Shown here one piece after another: positions 33,775-43,079 of a DNA stretch of 64,000 bases. Source of the DNA: Planococcus kocurii (GTDB lineage: Bacteria; Bacillota; Bacilli; Bacillales_A; Planococcaceae). The number at the start of each line of letters is the position of its first letter. The first letter of the stretch is position 1. The notes under the pieces were generated by a model. That model was not told the DNA's origin, ran no database searches, and saw only the letters and a list, made by a program, of their open reading frames with translations. The stretch is from assembly GCF_001465835.2 (NCBI RefSeq), contig NZ_CP013661.2:3216501-3280500 (forward strand), given 5' to 3'. The translations under genes were made by a program, and so were the position numbers.

Positions 33775-35015
33775 GATTTCTTTAGACCTCGATCTGGACT
33801 TGACCATACAGCATAACCTCCTTTGTAACGAGATTTAATAGCTCTTGGTAAAGCAACAACAACTACGAGTGTGTTTACCATCCAGTAAATAGCTGGATAC
33901 CATGCGGCCCAAAAATAATACTTCATCACACCGTTATGTCTAGAATCAATTACAAGAGAGATGAACAGTTGAATCATGCTAATAAATACAAGGAAAAAAG
34001 AAGTTAATGTCAACCAAAGTAATAGATCTTGAAAGGCATTAGCTGAAAAAATAAGAACCAGTGTAATAAATAGCCAACTGAAAGCCCAGATTGTACTAAC
34101 ACATTGCTCCAAGAAAATAAGCCACAGCCGTCTTTGTTTCCAGCTGAATAAGATGCGCCAATGACGTAAAACGACTTCCTGTCCCCCTTGCGCCCAACGA
34201 ATTCGCTGTTTCCAAATACCGGACAGTGTTTCCGGGACAAGCATCCAACAAATTGCACGAGGTTCATAGCGAACATCCCAAAATCGTTTTTGCAATTTCC
34301 AACTAACCGCAATGTCTTCTGTAATCATATCGCGGTCCCATAACCCAACGTCTACTAATGCTTTTTTACGAAATGTCACAACGACTCCCGATACCGTCAT
34401 TACTTTGCCTAACAGTCTTTGTGTTCGCTTGATCGCGCCAATAATTGAAGCATATTCAACCAATTGCATGCGGCTCAAAAGCGTGTTTCGATTCCGAATA
34501 GATGGGCTTCCCGTAACAGCGCCCACTCGTTCTCCACTTACAAAAAACTGATGAATCATATAGTAAGGGGCTGTATCTGCTAAAAGGGCATCTGCATCAA
34601 CGCAGACTAAATACTCAGCTTTAGCAGCAAATAAGCCAACTTGTAAAGCATTTGCTTTTCCTCGGTTCTGTTCTAATTGAATTACTCTTACTTCATTGTG
34701 TTTTTTTGATAATTCCTCTAAAAGAGAAGCGGTTTGATCGGTTGATCCGTCATTTATTAGAATAATTTCCTTTTTGGGATAGGACAATCCAGATAGATTT
34801 TCTATGGTCTCCTTTATCGTATCTTCTTCGTTATAACAAGGAACAAGAATACTGATCATCGGCCAATCAAATCCATCTATATCGATGTCATTTTGTTTAT
34901 TTTCTTTTGTTCTTAAAAAAAGAATAGATCCTGCCATCCAAAAAAGTGCCATTAGAAATGGATACCAAAAAACAAAACTTGTGACCAAACCATAGGGTCC
35001 TGAAAAGAAATCCAT
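33771..35015 (-). CDS. pgaC: Poly-beta-1,6-N-acetyl-D-glucosamine synthase (PgaC/IcaA)
   Basis: 414 residues. One N-terminal span, a family 2 glycosyltransferase domain, then C-terminal spans (about 290-310, 320-350, 370-395). Catalytic elements visible: NDGSTD (89-94), VDADALL with the DxD (140-142), TED (232-234) and QRIRW (270-274), the Q/RxxRW processivity motif. It polymerises UDP-GlcNAc and moves PNAG through the membrane. First gene of a three-gene operon that ends with the deacetylase; divergent from the GH20 gene 159 bases away. No icaC-like gene follows. Confidence 0.93.
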   Translation of the reverse strand: MDFFSGPYGLVTSFVFWYPFLMALFWMAGSILFLRTKENKQNDIDIDGFDWPMISILVPCYNEEDTIKETIENLSGLSYPKKEIILINDGSTDQTASLLEELSKKHNEVRVIQLEQNRGKANALQVGLFAAKAEYLVCVDADALLADTAPYYMIHQFFVSGERVGAVTGSPSIRNRNTLLSRMQLVEYASIIGAIKRTQRLLGKVMTVSGVVVTFRKKALVDVGLWDRDMITEDIAVSWKLQKRFWDVRYEPRAICWMLVPETLSGIWKQRIRWAQGGQEVVLRHWRILFSWKQRRLWLIFLEQCVSTIWAFSWLFITLVLIFSANAFQDLLLWLTLTSFFLVFISMIQLFISLVIDSRHNGVMKYYFWAAWYPAIYWMVNTLVVVVALPRAIKSRYKGGYAVWSSPDRGLKKS

Positions 35016-35174
35016 TTCAATATTCCTACTTTCATGTTTCTATATTTATATAGTGAATTTTTATCGAAAAAATAGATGTATTAATTTTATTAACTTCTTT
35101 TTTAAAAAGGTCGATATACTTAGAAAGTAACAAAACTACTTTAACCATATCCTTAGATATAGGAGGTTTTTATT

Positions 35175-36212
35175 TTGCAGAACCGTATTAAAAAAGAGCT
35201 CTTCAATTTATCGAAATACCTACGAGGAGAAGCTACTCGGTCTCGGTTGACCAGTGGTATTATATTAGATACTTCGAGACGTCATGTGCCAGTAACGTTC
35301 TTAATGCGCGTTATCGATGAGATTCAAATAGGTGGTGGAGATTATCTTCAATTACATTTTTCGGATGCAGAGGGATACCGGTTATTCTCTGAAATCCTAG
35401 GTCAGACTTTGACAAAAACAAATGATCAATACCTCGTTAAAAGCGAAATTCTAGAACTCATTGCTTATGCAAATGATAGAGATGTGATGATTGTTCCAGA
35501 TTTTGATGTTCCAAGCCATTCAAAGGAGTGGTTGAATCTGGTCAAAGAAAAATTCGGCGAAAATTTTTACAAATCGATCGTGTCAGACTTTGATGAGGGT
35601 TTAGTTGACTATTTTGATAACCCTCAAGCAACAATGCTCGTGAAACATTTGATCGAGGAAATAGCCTTCTTATTTAAGCAAGACAAATATAAAGGACACC
35701 AAATATTCTCAATAGGCGGTGACGAAGTGCCAGGGACAAATAACTTCCAGGAAGAGTATATAAGGTTTATCAATACAATTTCTGGTCATGTCGAGCAATG
35801 CGGCTACAAACCGAGAATGTGGAACGATTCGTTAACTGAAGCCGGGTTACATGCACTAAATTCAAACGTAGAGATTGTCTATTGGCAAGAAAACATGTTG
35901 ACCCCAGAGGTTTTTATTTCACGCAATAGAGCACTTCACAATGCGAATTTTTATACGTTAGTGTATAGTCCAAGTCATGACGGTATAGATACAGAAGCTA
36001 TCACAGAACAAATTGACTACGTAAAGGCGTTTCATAAATCAACTGTATTTTGTTACAAAGATAATCCCTACGGCGAAGTTGACACGCAAGATGTTCTTAA
36101 AGGTACCGCATACACATTTTGGACTGAGCGTGGAATCGAACTAACAAATGAGCAATTATTAGCTCAAGTTTTGCCTTTAATAAAAAACTATTTAAGCATA
36201 AGCCAAAACTAA
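35175..36212 (+). CDS. Dispersin-like GH20 beta-hexosaminidase
   Basis: 345 residues. A single GH20 barrel: LHFSDAEGYRLFSE, VPDFDVPSHSKEW, the catalytic Asp-Glu pair in SIGGDEVPG (183-184), MWNDSLTEAG, YWQEN and YTFWTERG near the end. Size and motifs match dispersin B, which cleaves PNAG, and the divergent PNAG operon supports that substrate. Unlike dispersin B there is no signal peptide; the protein starts MQNRIKKELFNLSKYL. So it may act inside the cell, leave by another route, or have lost its leader. Start is TTG 35175, 8 bases after GGAGG. Confidence 0.85.
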   Translation: MQNRIKKELFNLSKYLRGEATRSRLTSGIILDTSRRHVPVTFLMRVIDEIQIGGGDYLQLHFSDAEGYRLFSEILGQTLTKTNDQYLVKSEILELIAYANDRDVMIVPDFDVPSHSKEWLNLVKEKFGENFYKSIVSDFDEGLVDYFDNPQATMLVKHLIEEIAFLFKQDKYKGHQIFSIGGDEVPGTNNFQEEYIRFINTISGHVEQCGYKPRMWNDSLTEAGLHALNSNVEIVYWQENMLTPEVFISRNRALHNANFYTLVYSPSHDGIDTEAITEQIDYVKAFHKSTVFCYKDNPYGEVDTQDVLKGTAYTFWTERGIELTNEQLLAQVLPLIKNYLSISQN

Positions 36213-36403
36213 TCACGCATTGAGGTACATTGAATCTAAGACTCTATTAGGAGTAAACTAGAACTTCTGAGAGTAAAATAGTCCATTTTGGAATATCAAC
36301 TGCAGACAGTTTACACTGCAATAATCGAATAGGCTCATCCTTAAGACATAGAACGAAAGACTCCCCATTAGGGGTAATGTGAGTTCAAAGTATCTGTCCT
36401 TTT
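36213..36403. other. Spacer with short hairpin
   Basis: 190 bases between convergent genes; ACTCCCCATTAGGGGTAATGTGAGT near 36361-36384 (read as ACTCCCCATT and AGGGGTAATG) forms a weak hairpin. Nothing else seen. Confidence 0.3.
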
Positions 36404-37210
36404 TTAGTAGTCTAAAAACTTGACCATATAAATTTCGTTGTGTAGTTTATTGTTGATAATTATTGAATTTTTGCGAATGCCTTCCGGTTTATACCCAATT
36501 TTTTCGAAGAGCTTCCGAGCTGGAATGTTTTCTTCTAAAACAGTCAGCTCGAGACGACTGATAGCTTTTGAAATAGCCCATTCCTCTGCTTTTTGAAGAA
36601 GAGAGAAAGCGATTCCTTTGCCTTGTGCATCAGCTTGAATCCCAAGGAGTAAGGCAGCACGATGATTGGCTCGCTTGGCCTCATTCCCTATAACCATCAA
36701 ATAACCGACGTGTTTCCCATTTAAAATAGCAAGAAAGATAATTGAATGGCTCCGTTGGTTCCACTCAATAATCTGCTTTCTCACTTTTTGTGTAGACAGT
36801 GCTCGTTCCTCTTTTCCATACAGGAGAAAGTCCGATTCTCCTTCTATATTTTTCTGCAACTCTGCGAGAAAACGTGCGTCATTATGTCCAGCTGCTCGAA
36901 TGAGCAAGACATCCTCATCGGCATGATCCTGATTTCCACCGTTTTTAGTCAAAAGATCCAGTCTTTCAAAACTGACATAACGATTTGGCTTGAACTCCTT
37001 GACTATGTAGCCGTTATCTAGCCAAGCATGGAAATACTTTGAGGGTGCTTTGGTCTTTTTCCACCAACTTTGATTTAAGTAGGCACTATTGGGCAGGTTC
37101 TGTCCCATGATTTTTTCAATTTCAGTAAGGTGCAACGTAAAGGTTGGCTTTGTTGCCATGGAAAAATAATTTGCTAATGAAATGTACTTCTTTTCTAGCG
37201 CTATCGTCAT
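36404..37210 (-). CDS. GNAT acetyltransferase with N-terminal DUF7662-like domain
   Basis: 268 residues. Residues 1-85 (ISLANYFSMATKPTFTLHL, IEKIMGQNLPNSAYLNQSWWKK, AWLDNGYIVKEF) match the small DUF7662-like domain, often a stand-alone protein in Firmicutes. Residues ~100-265 are a GNAT domain: GIQADAQGKGIAFSLLQKAE holds the acetyl-CoA loop (QGKGIA) and ENIPARKLFEKIGYKPEG the C-terminal signature. A domain fusion; the substrate is unknown. Monocistronic. Confidence 0.85.
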   Translation of the reverse strand: MTIALEKKYISLANYFSMATKPTFTLHLTEIEKIMGQNLPNSAYLNQSWWKKTKAPSKYFHAWLDNGYIVKEFKPNRYVSFERLDLLTKNGGNQDHADEDVLLIRAAGHNDARFLAELQKNIEGESDFLLYGKEERALSTQKVRKQIIEWNQRSHSIIFLAILNGKHVGYLMVIGNEAKRANHRAALLLGIQADAQGKGIAFSLLQKAEEWAISKAISRLELTVLEENIPARKLFEKIGYKPEGIRKNSIIINNKLHNEIYMVKFLDY

Positions 37211-37738
37211 TGGTTTTAATTCCTTTCAATCTTCATAATTGTTGAATTACAGCATTCGGTAAACTCTTTTGCTTCATCATCTGAAAAAGTCGGCTTATTT
37301 TTATCGTTCGGTCAAACTATCGTTGTCTTTCTTCAAAAAGATAGTAATGCGTCCAATAAGCAAATACTTCTTTGGCTATGCCCAATTTTTTGAGCCTTCA
37401 CAGCATTCAATTCTTCTGCGATACAAATTTCATACAAGATCTTTTTTAAAATGTCTTGTGTTGATTCTCAATTACATTTTTAAAATGTTTGTATTTCAAT
37501 AGAAAACCTCCTGAATAATAGCGAAATAAAGAATCAGCAGTTGAGGTGTTTCGAGATTGATCACTTCTATTTTTCGTCATTTCGCTAAAATTGAGTCTTA
37601 TTATTCATGTGAATAAAAAGCCATAGAACTTATATACCCACTAATTTGAGTTTTATTTATTTTTTTTAAAAATTAATCCATCTTTTTACACTGAAAATAC
37701 TTATTGACATTTTTTCGAGTTAATATTAAGGAGTAAAA

Positions 37739-37903
37739 ATGAGTTTATTTGTGGGGAGTTATGGAAAAAACCGAGTAAGTATAGCAATCTTTTCTAAAAT
37801 AGAGCTTGTGGACGAGCGAGAATCGAAGGAGGAACTTCATTTTAACTTGCAACTCAAAAGAAACAGTCACATAGTTAATATCCATTTTGTCCAGAAGAAG
37901 TAA
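37739..37903 (+). CDS. Small ORF of unknown function (54 residues)
   Basis: ATG preceded by AAGGAG at 5 bases, and by a promoter-like TTATTG (-35) and TATTAA (-10) with 17 bases between. The product (MSLFVGSYGKNRVSIAIFSK, then a charged tail ending FVQKK) is small and basic/acidic mixed, without membrane span or known motif. The translation signals are good but there is no homology evidence. Confidence 0.4.
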   Translation: MSLFVGSYGKNRVSIAIFSKIELVDERESKEELHFNLQLKRNSHIVNIHFVQKK

Positions 37904-38123
37904 ACAGTATGAATTATTTCGTTGACCACCAATAAAGCGCATTCATCTCAAGAGGTTTGTAAGAGAATCATGTGGTTTTATGAACACACCCAACGAAGAA
38001 AGAGAATTTATGGATAAAAATTCGTATATGGATTGTCCTTATTTCTAATCGATAGAAATGCTGAGTCAATAGCTGTGTTTTATTTGCTTTGAAATAAGAA
38101 ATGGAAGGAGTGACTAAACGGAA

Positions 38124-38181
38124 GTTTACATATGACACCTTATCGGAAGAGAAGAAGCTTAACTTTGAGCTTCTTTTTTTT
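38124..38181 (+). repeat. Dispersed GTTTACATAT repeat, short copy
   Basis: GTTTACATATGACACC, TTATCGGAAG, then hairpin AGAAGCTTAA/TGAGCTTCTTTTTTT. Palindrome missing. The core is identical to the copy at 13315. Confidence 0.75.
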
Positions 38182-38308
38182 GTTGAGAGCGTAAAATACC
38201 TTATGTGAATGAAAAAGAAGTTAATTTAAAGGAAATGAGATTTTTCTATGAAGAAGTATTAAAAACTCCTTAAAATGAAGGTATAACTTGTGTAATGCAA
38301 GAGAAAAG

Positions 38309-40033
38309 GGTTCTCACGCATTTTTGGGGAACGAAATTACCTTCACCTATAAGAAACCTTCACTTTATCGCAGTATAATTACCATCGATAAAGAACCCGG
38401 TTTCGCAACACTTGAAACCCGGCTCTGCCATACATCATCCGTTTGATGGTTTTTAACCGGTTCACCTGTCCTTCTGTTGGACCATTGCTCCAGGGCTGTT
38501 CAATGCTTAGTTTGACTGCGCTCAAATCCTGGAGAATTCCTTGAACAAAAGTTCGAATAAAGGAAAAGTTGCCTTGCTCTTCTTTTTTTAACCAGACTAA
38601 TAGATGTTCAACGTTCTTGTCCTTGAATAATTGACGGAAAGAGTGAACGAGCTCATCGAGCTTCATAATTTGTGGGAAAGTATCCAATAAGTTAGGATGC
38701 AGCTTTTGAAATCGGTCATAGTGATTTTCTTTTTCGGTATCCCAGAGAATTCGCAGAACTTCTTGTCGAATCGAAACAGTTGCTGGTCTACCTTGCTTCA
38801 ATTGTTTACGTTCTTCGGAAATCATATTGGTCAAGGTTGAAACGGACCCCTTATATCCTTCAGATCGGCAGATTTCTTCAATGTAGCTGCTTGCTCGCTT
38901 TTCTTGGATTAAGGAGCGAATCAACGGGCGGAATCGTTGAAAAGCTGAGGTGCGTCGAAGCTTAGGCTTTTCTGTCTTGCTCAAATCATTTCTTACCGTC
39001 CCAAACGAAATATTGAGTCTTTCGTGGATTTCGGTTTTGGTATAGCCCTCTTTATACAAAGATTGAACTTGTTGAATACGCCGCCATCTTTTTTCTTCAT
39101 TTTGAACTCTTAGCCGTTCATGCTTTCGCAGCTTAAGGTTTACCTCTTCAGTTGGATGAGTTGATTGCTCTGGGCTAGGCGGTGTCCACGTAGCCGGCAA
39201 AAGAGCGAAAACCGTTTTCTTCAACGCTTCAAACAGCTGATGAAGCAGATGCCATCGGTCCGCTATTTGGAGAATGGCCGGTGAAGCTTCCTTTACCGCT
39301 GCCGCATAAGTTTTCGAACCATCGCGGGTGATTAACTTGATGGCTGGGTAGTTTTTCAACCATTTTGTCACCCCTTCGGGTTGGCGCGTGTTCAGAATAT
39401 CCAGGGGTTGATGCGTTTGGAGATCGATAAAAATGGTTCCATACGTAAAGCGTTTTTTAAAAGCGAAATCATCGATACCGACGAAAGGAAGAGGGCGCGG
39501 GATCAAAGGAGATCGCCTTCACTCGTCTGAGAAGTGTATCGTGGCTGACGGGAATGTGCATCTCCCGGCATACTTTTTCCGCTGTTAAACAACTTGTGGA
39601 AAAAGCGATCTTTTCGATGATGTTCTCCAAACGCTCGGTTTTTCTCTTATAAGATTGAAGCCAGGATAAACGTTCTGTAAAAACTTTCGTTGGACAATCC
39701 GGATTATCACAAAACCATTTGTGAAGCAGGGCCTGAAAATGAACATGTCGGTCTGACACAGGCAGGTCGTCCACCTTCCGGCAATAACGGCTGTGTGGAC
39801 GACGAGAGATTTGATGACAAGCAGGGCATAGTGCCGAGGAGGACTGGACTTCAACGATGAAAAAGAGTTCTTCTTCCGTCTGTTCCTGATAAAGAAGATG
39901 GAGGTTTTCGTCTAAATGGAAAAGGGCTTCTTCCATTGGGGTCTTCATCTCGTTCAACGACCTTTCGGGTTTTTTGGTATTCCTATACCCGCAAAACAAT
40001 AAAAAGAAGCATCCCCAAAAGAGCGTGAGAACC
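38309..40033 (-). mobile_element. ISL3-family element nested in the IS21 terminal repeat
   Basis: Inverted ends GGTTCTCACGCATTTTTGGGG (left; 38309) and TCCCCAAAAGAGCGTGAGAACC read in parts at 40012-40033. Flanked by the 8-bp duplication GAGAAAAG (38301-38308 and 40034-40041), the size expected for ISL3. It landed 20 bases inside the IS21-type element, so it is the younger insertion. Confidence 0.88.
38379..39948 (-). pseudogene. ISL3-family transposase, frameshifted
   Basis: The N-terminal part (39469-39948 in frame) has the zinc-ribbon CPACHQISRRPHSRY ... CDNPDCPTKVF and helix-turn-helix TAEKVCREMHIPVSHDTLLRRV. The catalytic part (38379-39506, other frame) has VGIDDFAFKKRFTYGTIFIDL, ITRDGSKTYAAAVKEASP, DRWHLLHQLFE and the final SNGPTEGQVNRLKTIKRMMYGR, the ISL3 DDE set. 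Removing one T near 39512 gives a continuous AISLIPRPLPFVGIDDF. The longer upstream frame to 40056 is not part of the protein; MKTPMEEALF at 39948 is the likely start. Inactive as read. Confidence 0.88.
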
Positions 40034-40094
40034 GAGAAAAGTGCATAAGAATGCAACGAAAAATACAGAAGCTTGCCAGCCTTCCTTTTTGTAT

Positions 40095-40823
40095 TTATTT
40101 TTGCCGCGACAGTGCGTTTGAGACTCTAAAACTATCCCCTGTAAAATTCAGAATATGTGCGTGATGGATGACGCGATCGACGAGCGCTGCTGTTAGTCGG
40201 GGATCACTGAACACACGATTCCATTGGCTGAATTCCAAGTTTGATGTGATGATGAGGCTCGTTTGCTCATACCAGTCCGAAATGAGCTGAAAGAGGAGCT
40301 CCGCCCCTTCTTTGCTAAAAGGAACATAACCCATCTCATCCAAGATGACCAAGTCCACTTTTTTGAATCGATTCCGGAATTGTCCCCATCGTCCTTCTGC
40401 CCACGCTTTTTCCAATGCTTCTGCGAGATCTGAAACTCGATAGAACCGTACCTCAAAACCCTTTTGGCATGCTTCATGACCCAGCGCAGTGGCCAGATGC
40501 GTTTTGCCAAGTCCAGTGGATCCGGTGAAGATCAAGTTCTCTTTTCGTTCGATGAAGTGAAGCTTGACGAGTTCTTCTGAATCGAGCTGATGCGGAAAAT
40601 GAATTTTTTCGCTCCACTCAAAAGACGGAAGCGTCTTTTCCTGCAAGAACTTTGCTTTCTTGATTAGCCGCGCTGCTTTCGCTTCTTCCCGCATCTGCAG
40701 CTCCTTATTCAGAAGCGCTTCCACAAATTGAGCGGAATTTTCAAAGGCGATGGACCCGTAGATGTCGGCGACATGCGCCAGCCGCAGGCTCTTACACATC
40801 TGTTTCAATTCAGCCGTCATCAT
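40095..40823 (-). CDS. istB: IS21-family helper ATPase IstB
   Basis: 242 residues, DnaC-like AAA+ ATPase. Walker A GSTGLGKT (101-108), Walker B LVILDEMGYVPF, sensor IITSNLEFSQW. IstB helps the IstA transposase choose and remodel target DNA. Its start overlaps the istA stop by 4 bases. Complete and apparently functional. Confidence 0.94.
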   Translation of the reverse strand: MMTAELKQMCKSLRLAHVADIYGSIAFENSAQFVEALLNKELQMREEAKAARLIKKAKFLQEKTLPSFEWSEKIHFPHQLDSEELVKLHFIERKENLIFTGSTGLGKTHLATALGHEACQKGFEVRFYRVSDLAEALEKAWAEGRWGQFRNRFKKVDLVILDEMGYVPFSKEGAELLFQLISDWYEQTSLIITSNLEFSQWNRVFSDPRLTAALVDRVIHHAHILNFTGDSFRVSNALSRQK

Positions 40824-42262
40824 ATCTCACCTCCAGCGTGGGTGGGGGATTGGAGCTGATCGTAAATCGACCAGTCTACATCGAACGGGTGGCCTGCCGG
40901 CTCTTTCATCTCCTCGGTCTGTTCACTTAACAGCTCATAGAACCGTTCACTGATTTCTTCCATGTCATGCAGGACAAGTGTGGCAATGAGCCATCTCAAG
41001 CGCTCTTTGCGAATGGCGAGATCCGTTATCGCTAAGTATTCCCGGATACGTCCTGGCAAATAAGGGGCAAAACGGGAGTAGGGAACAGCGCGCGGCTTAC
41101 TGAGCCAAGCGCGTAAAATGCCATCCCAAGGAATCTTCCGATTCCGATGCATGTAGGGACGAAAATCATCATACAGAATCTCTCCGTGAGGAGAGACGAC
41201 TTTGAACCGGTCCCAGTATTTGATGACGGACAGCTGTGAAAAATTAGCGCCTTTCGGTATGTAAATGCCCACTTGATCCACCAGGATCTCGCCATACTTA
41301 TTCGCTTTCGCCTTTTCTTCCTTGAACACGGGGTACTCTTCTTCAGGCAATGCGAGAAGGTACTGAGACTCCTCTTCCAACAGATCTTTAATTGGCACCT
41401 GTTTCTTGTAATGAGTTCGTTCTCGGTCTTTTTCCAAGTGTTCTTTAAGCAGACCCGTTAGGTGATCCAGGTTTTCGATGACAGGCGCCGGCGTAATAAA
41501 ATTGTAGCGGACGTAACTCACCTTGTTTTCTACATTTCCTTTTTCGTAGCCGGCAGCCGGATTGCACGCCTGTGGCTCAAATCCGTAGTGATTGGCGAAG
41601 CGGAGGAACTCATCCGTAAAGACGGCCTCTTCATGACGGCCACGTGGGCGGATGACTGCGGCTTTCAGGTTATCAATGCGAATTTTTCTTGGGACTTCTC
41701 CCAATTGATTGAAAATCATCTTCATTCCTTGTAGGAAACATTCCTGGTTCTCGCCTGGCAACGGTATTGCATAAGCGGCGTTACTGAAAGGAAGTGACAA
41801 GACGAGTGCGTGAACATCCACATATTTGCCTTCTTTCACCGCCTCCATTAAACCGAAATCCAACTGCGCTTCACCCGGCGGGTGTTCCAGTCGTTCCGCG
41901 TTCTTGTCCCGTGTCTCTTCTTCCAGATCCTCACGGCCCTCACGCCACTCTTTGATAAAATAGCAGACGGTTCGGTAGGAGCCTGGAAACTCCATGGCTT
42001 TCAAATCCTGAAACATCTTTTTATTGGTCCGGCGCTGTTTTTTCTTCAGCTTTTCATCTTCCCATAGCCAATCGGCTACGATCTCGCCCCATTGCTCCTC
42101 ATGCATCATGCCTTCTTTTTTAACTACCTTCTCCTCCGGCAGATCCTCGCCATCGGCATACTTTTTCGCTGTGCGCCAGTTGATTCCCAGCATTTTATGG
42201 ATTGCATTGATAGATAATGATTTTTGATTCCGCAAAACTTTGATACAATTTACTTCAGACAT
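40820..42262 (-). CDS. istA: IS21-family transposase IstA
   Basis: 480 residues from ATG 42262 (MSEVNCIKVLRNQKSL), preceded by AAAGGAATG; the open frame extends 75 bases further without a binding site. N-terminal helix-turn-helix (SINAIHKMLGINWRTAKKY), catalytic core with PGEAQLDFGLMEAV (first Asp), KIRIDNLKAAV (second Asp) and AAGYEKGNVENKVSYVR (Glu), then a C-terminal domain. Intact; forms the transposition unit with istB. Confidence 0.94.
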   Translation of the reverse strand: MSEVNCIKVLRNQKSLSINAIHKMLGINWRTAKKYADGEDLPEEKVVKKEGMMHEEQWGEIVADWLWEDEKLKKKQRRTNKKMFQDLKAMEFPGSYRTVCYFIKEWREGREDLEEETRDKNAERLEHPPGEAQLDFGLMEAVKEGKYVDVHALVLSLPFSNAAYAIPLPGENQECFLQGMKMIFNQLGEVPRKIRIDNLKAAVIRPRGRHEEAVFTDEFLRFANHYGFEPQACNPAAGYEKGNVENKVSYVRYNFITPAPVIENLDHLTGLLKEHLEKDRERTHYKKQVPIKDLLEEESQYLLALPEEEYPVFKEEKAKANKYGEILVDQVGIYIPKGANFSQLSVIKYWDRFKVVSPHGEILYDDFRPYMHRNRKIPWDGILRAWLSKPRAVPYSRFAPYLPGRIREYLAITDLAIRKERLRWLIATLVLHDMEEISERFYELLSEQTEEMKEPAGHPFDVDWSIYDQLQSPTHAGGEI

Positions 42263-42530
42263 TGTCAGCATTCCTTTCAACCTCCACCTTATTGATTCGA
42301 CACCAATTACGGTAGAGAAATTTTGGAAGACCGGCAAGTCTTTTTTTTGTGCCTTCGTACAGTGCAGCGTTATGTACTTTTTCGTTTCATAACTCTGTAC
42401 TTCTATATTGCACTACACAGTATAACTATTGTATGTCAATAAGAAATGGTAAATTTTTAATAGGAAATTAAAATAAACGAAACGTTTCAACGTATAGATG
42501 TATCTAATAAGTAAAGGGAGGATGAGGTGG

Positions 42531-43079
42531 ATGCAGCATGATGAAGAGATGGTTTCAGCAGCGATTCAAGGAGACCGCTTGGCGCTTCAGCACTTATTAA
42601 AAAATGAAAAAGAAAAACTGTACCGGATGGCTTATACATACGTGAAGAACGAAGAAGATTCGCTCGAGGTTTTTCAGCAGACAGTTCTTCAGGCTATTGA
42701 ATCAATGCATCAAGTAAAAGAACCATCCTACTTTTCGACTTGGTTGACGCGGATATGTATCAATAAAGCATTAGCAGTTATCAAGAAAAAGAAAAAGTTG
42801 ATTGTGATAAGTGAAGTAGAAGAACAAAGAACAGAAAATATTATTTCTATTGATGTTGCCCAGCAACTCGATGTGGCAAATGCTTTGAATTTGTTGCCAG
42901 AGAAATATAAAACCGCTTTGATGCTACGTTTTTTTCAGGATTTTACGGTGAAGCAAATTGCGGAAGTAATGGGATGTCCAGAAGGAACGGTGAAGACAAA
43001 TATTCATCGGGGAATGGCACTATTGAAAAAAAACTTGAAAGGAGTGTATGTAGATGAAAGACAAAGAGATTCTAATTAA
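42531..43079 (+). CDS. ECF-type RNA polymerase sigma factor
   Basis: About 182 residues. Region 2: EKLYRMAYTYVKNEEDSLEVFQQTVLQAIES (DLVQETF-like), TWLTRICINKAL; region 4: LLPEKYKTALMLRFFQDFTV and KQIAEVMGCPEGTVKTNIHR. The SigV/SigM kind. ATG 42531 has GGGAGG 9 bases upstream. It overlaps the DUF4179 gene by 26 bases. A GTTTCAACGTATA at about 42484-42496 resembles an ECF promoter -10 (CGTATA), so autoregulation is possible. The IS21-type element inserted about 110 bases upstream and may have separated the gene from promoter elements. Confidence 0.9.
   Translation: MQHDEEMVSAAIQGDRLALQHLLKNEKEKLYRMAYTYVKNEEDSLEVFQQTVLQAIESMHQVKEPSYFSTWLTRICINKALAVIKKKKKLIVISEVEEQRTENIISIDVAQQLDVANALNLLPEKYKTALMLRFFQDFTVKQIAEVMGCPEGTVKTNIHRGMALLKKNLKGVYVDERQRDSN

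Larger units (their letters stand above)
37211..38288. other. Long spacer with one small ORF and one repeat
   Basis: About 1080 AT-rich bases up to the IS21-type element. Supported content: a small ORF with good ribosome site (37739-37903) and a GTTTACATAT repeat (38124-38181). Other short open frames lack binding sites and family likeness. Confidence 0.45.
38289..42419 (-). mobile_element. IS21-family element interrupted by an ISL3-type element
   Basis: Left end TGTGTAATGCAA (38289), right end complement of TGTGTAGTGCAA (ending 42419); the two ends stay alignable for about 50 bases once the inserted ISL3-type element (38309-40033 plus its 8-bp duplication) is removed, including a shared AACGAAAAA. 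Target duplication GTATAACT at 38281-38288 and 42420-42427. The IS21 part alone is about 2.4 kb, normal for the family. It carries intact istA and istB. Confidence 0.88.

Noticed and set aside
39949-40056. Upstream extension of the ISL3 transposase (MHSYALFSVL...)
   Set aside because: It reads through the terminal inverted repeat and outside the insertion sequence; the family start is near 39948.
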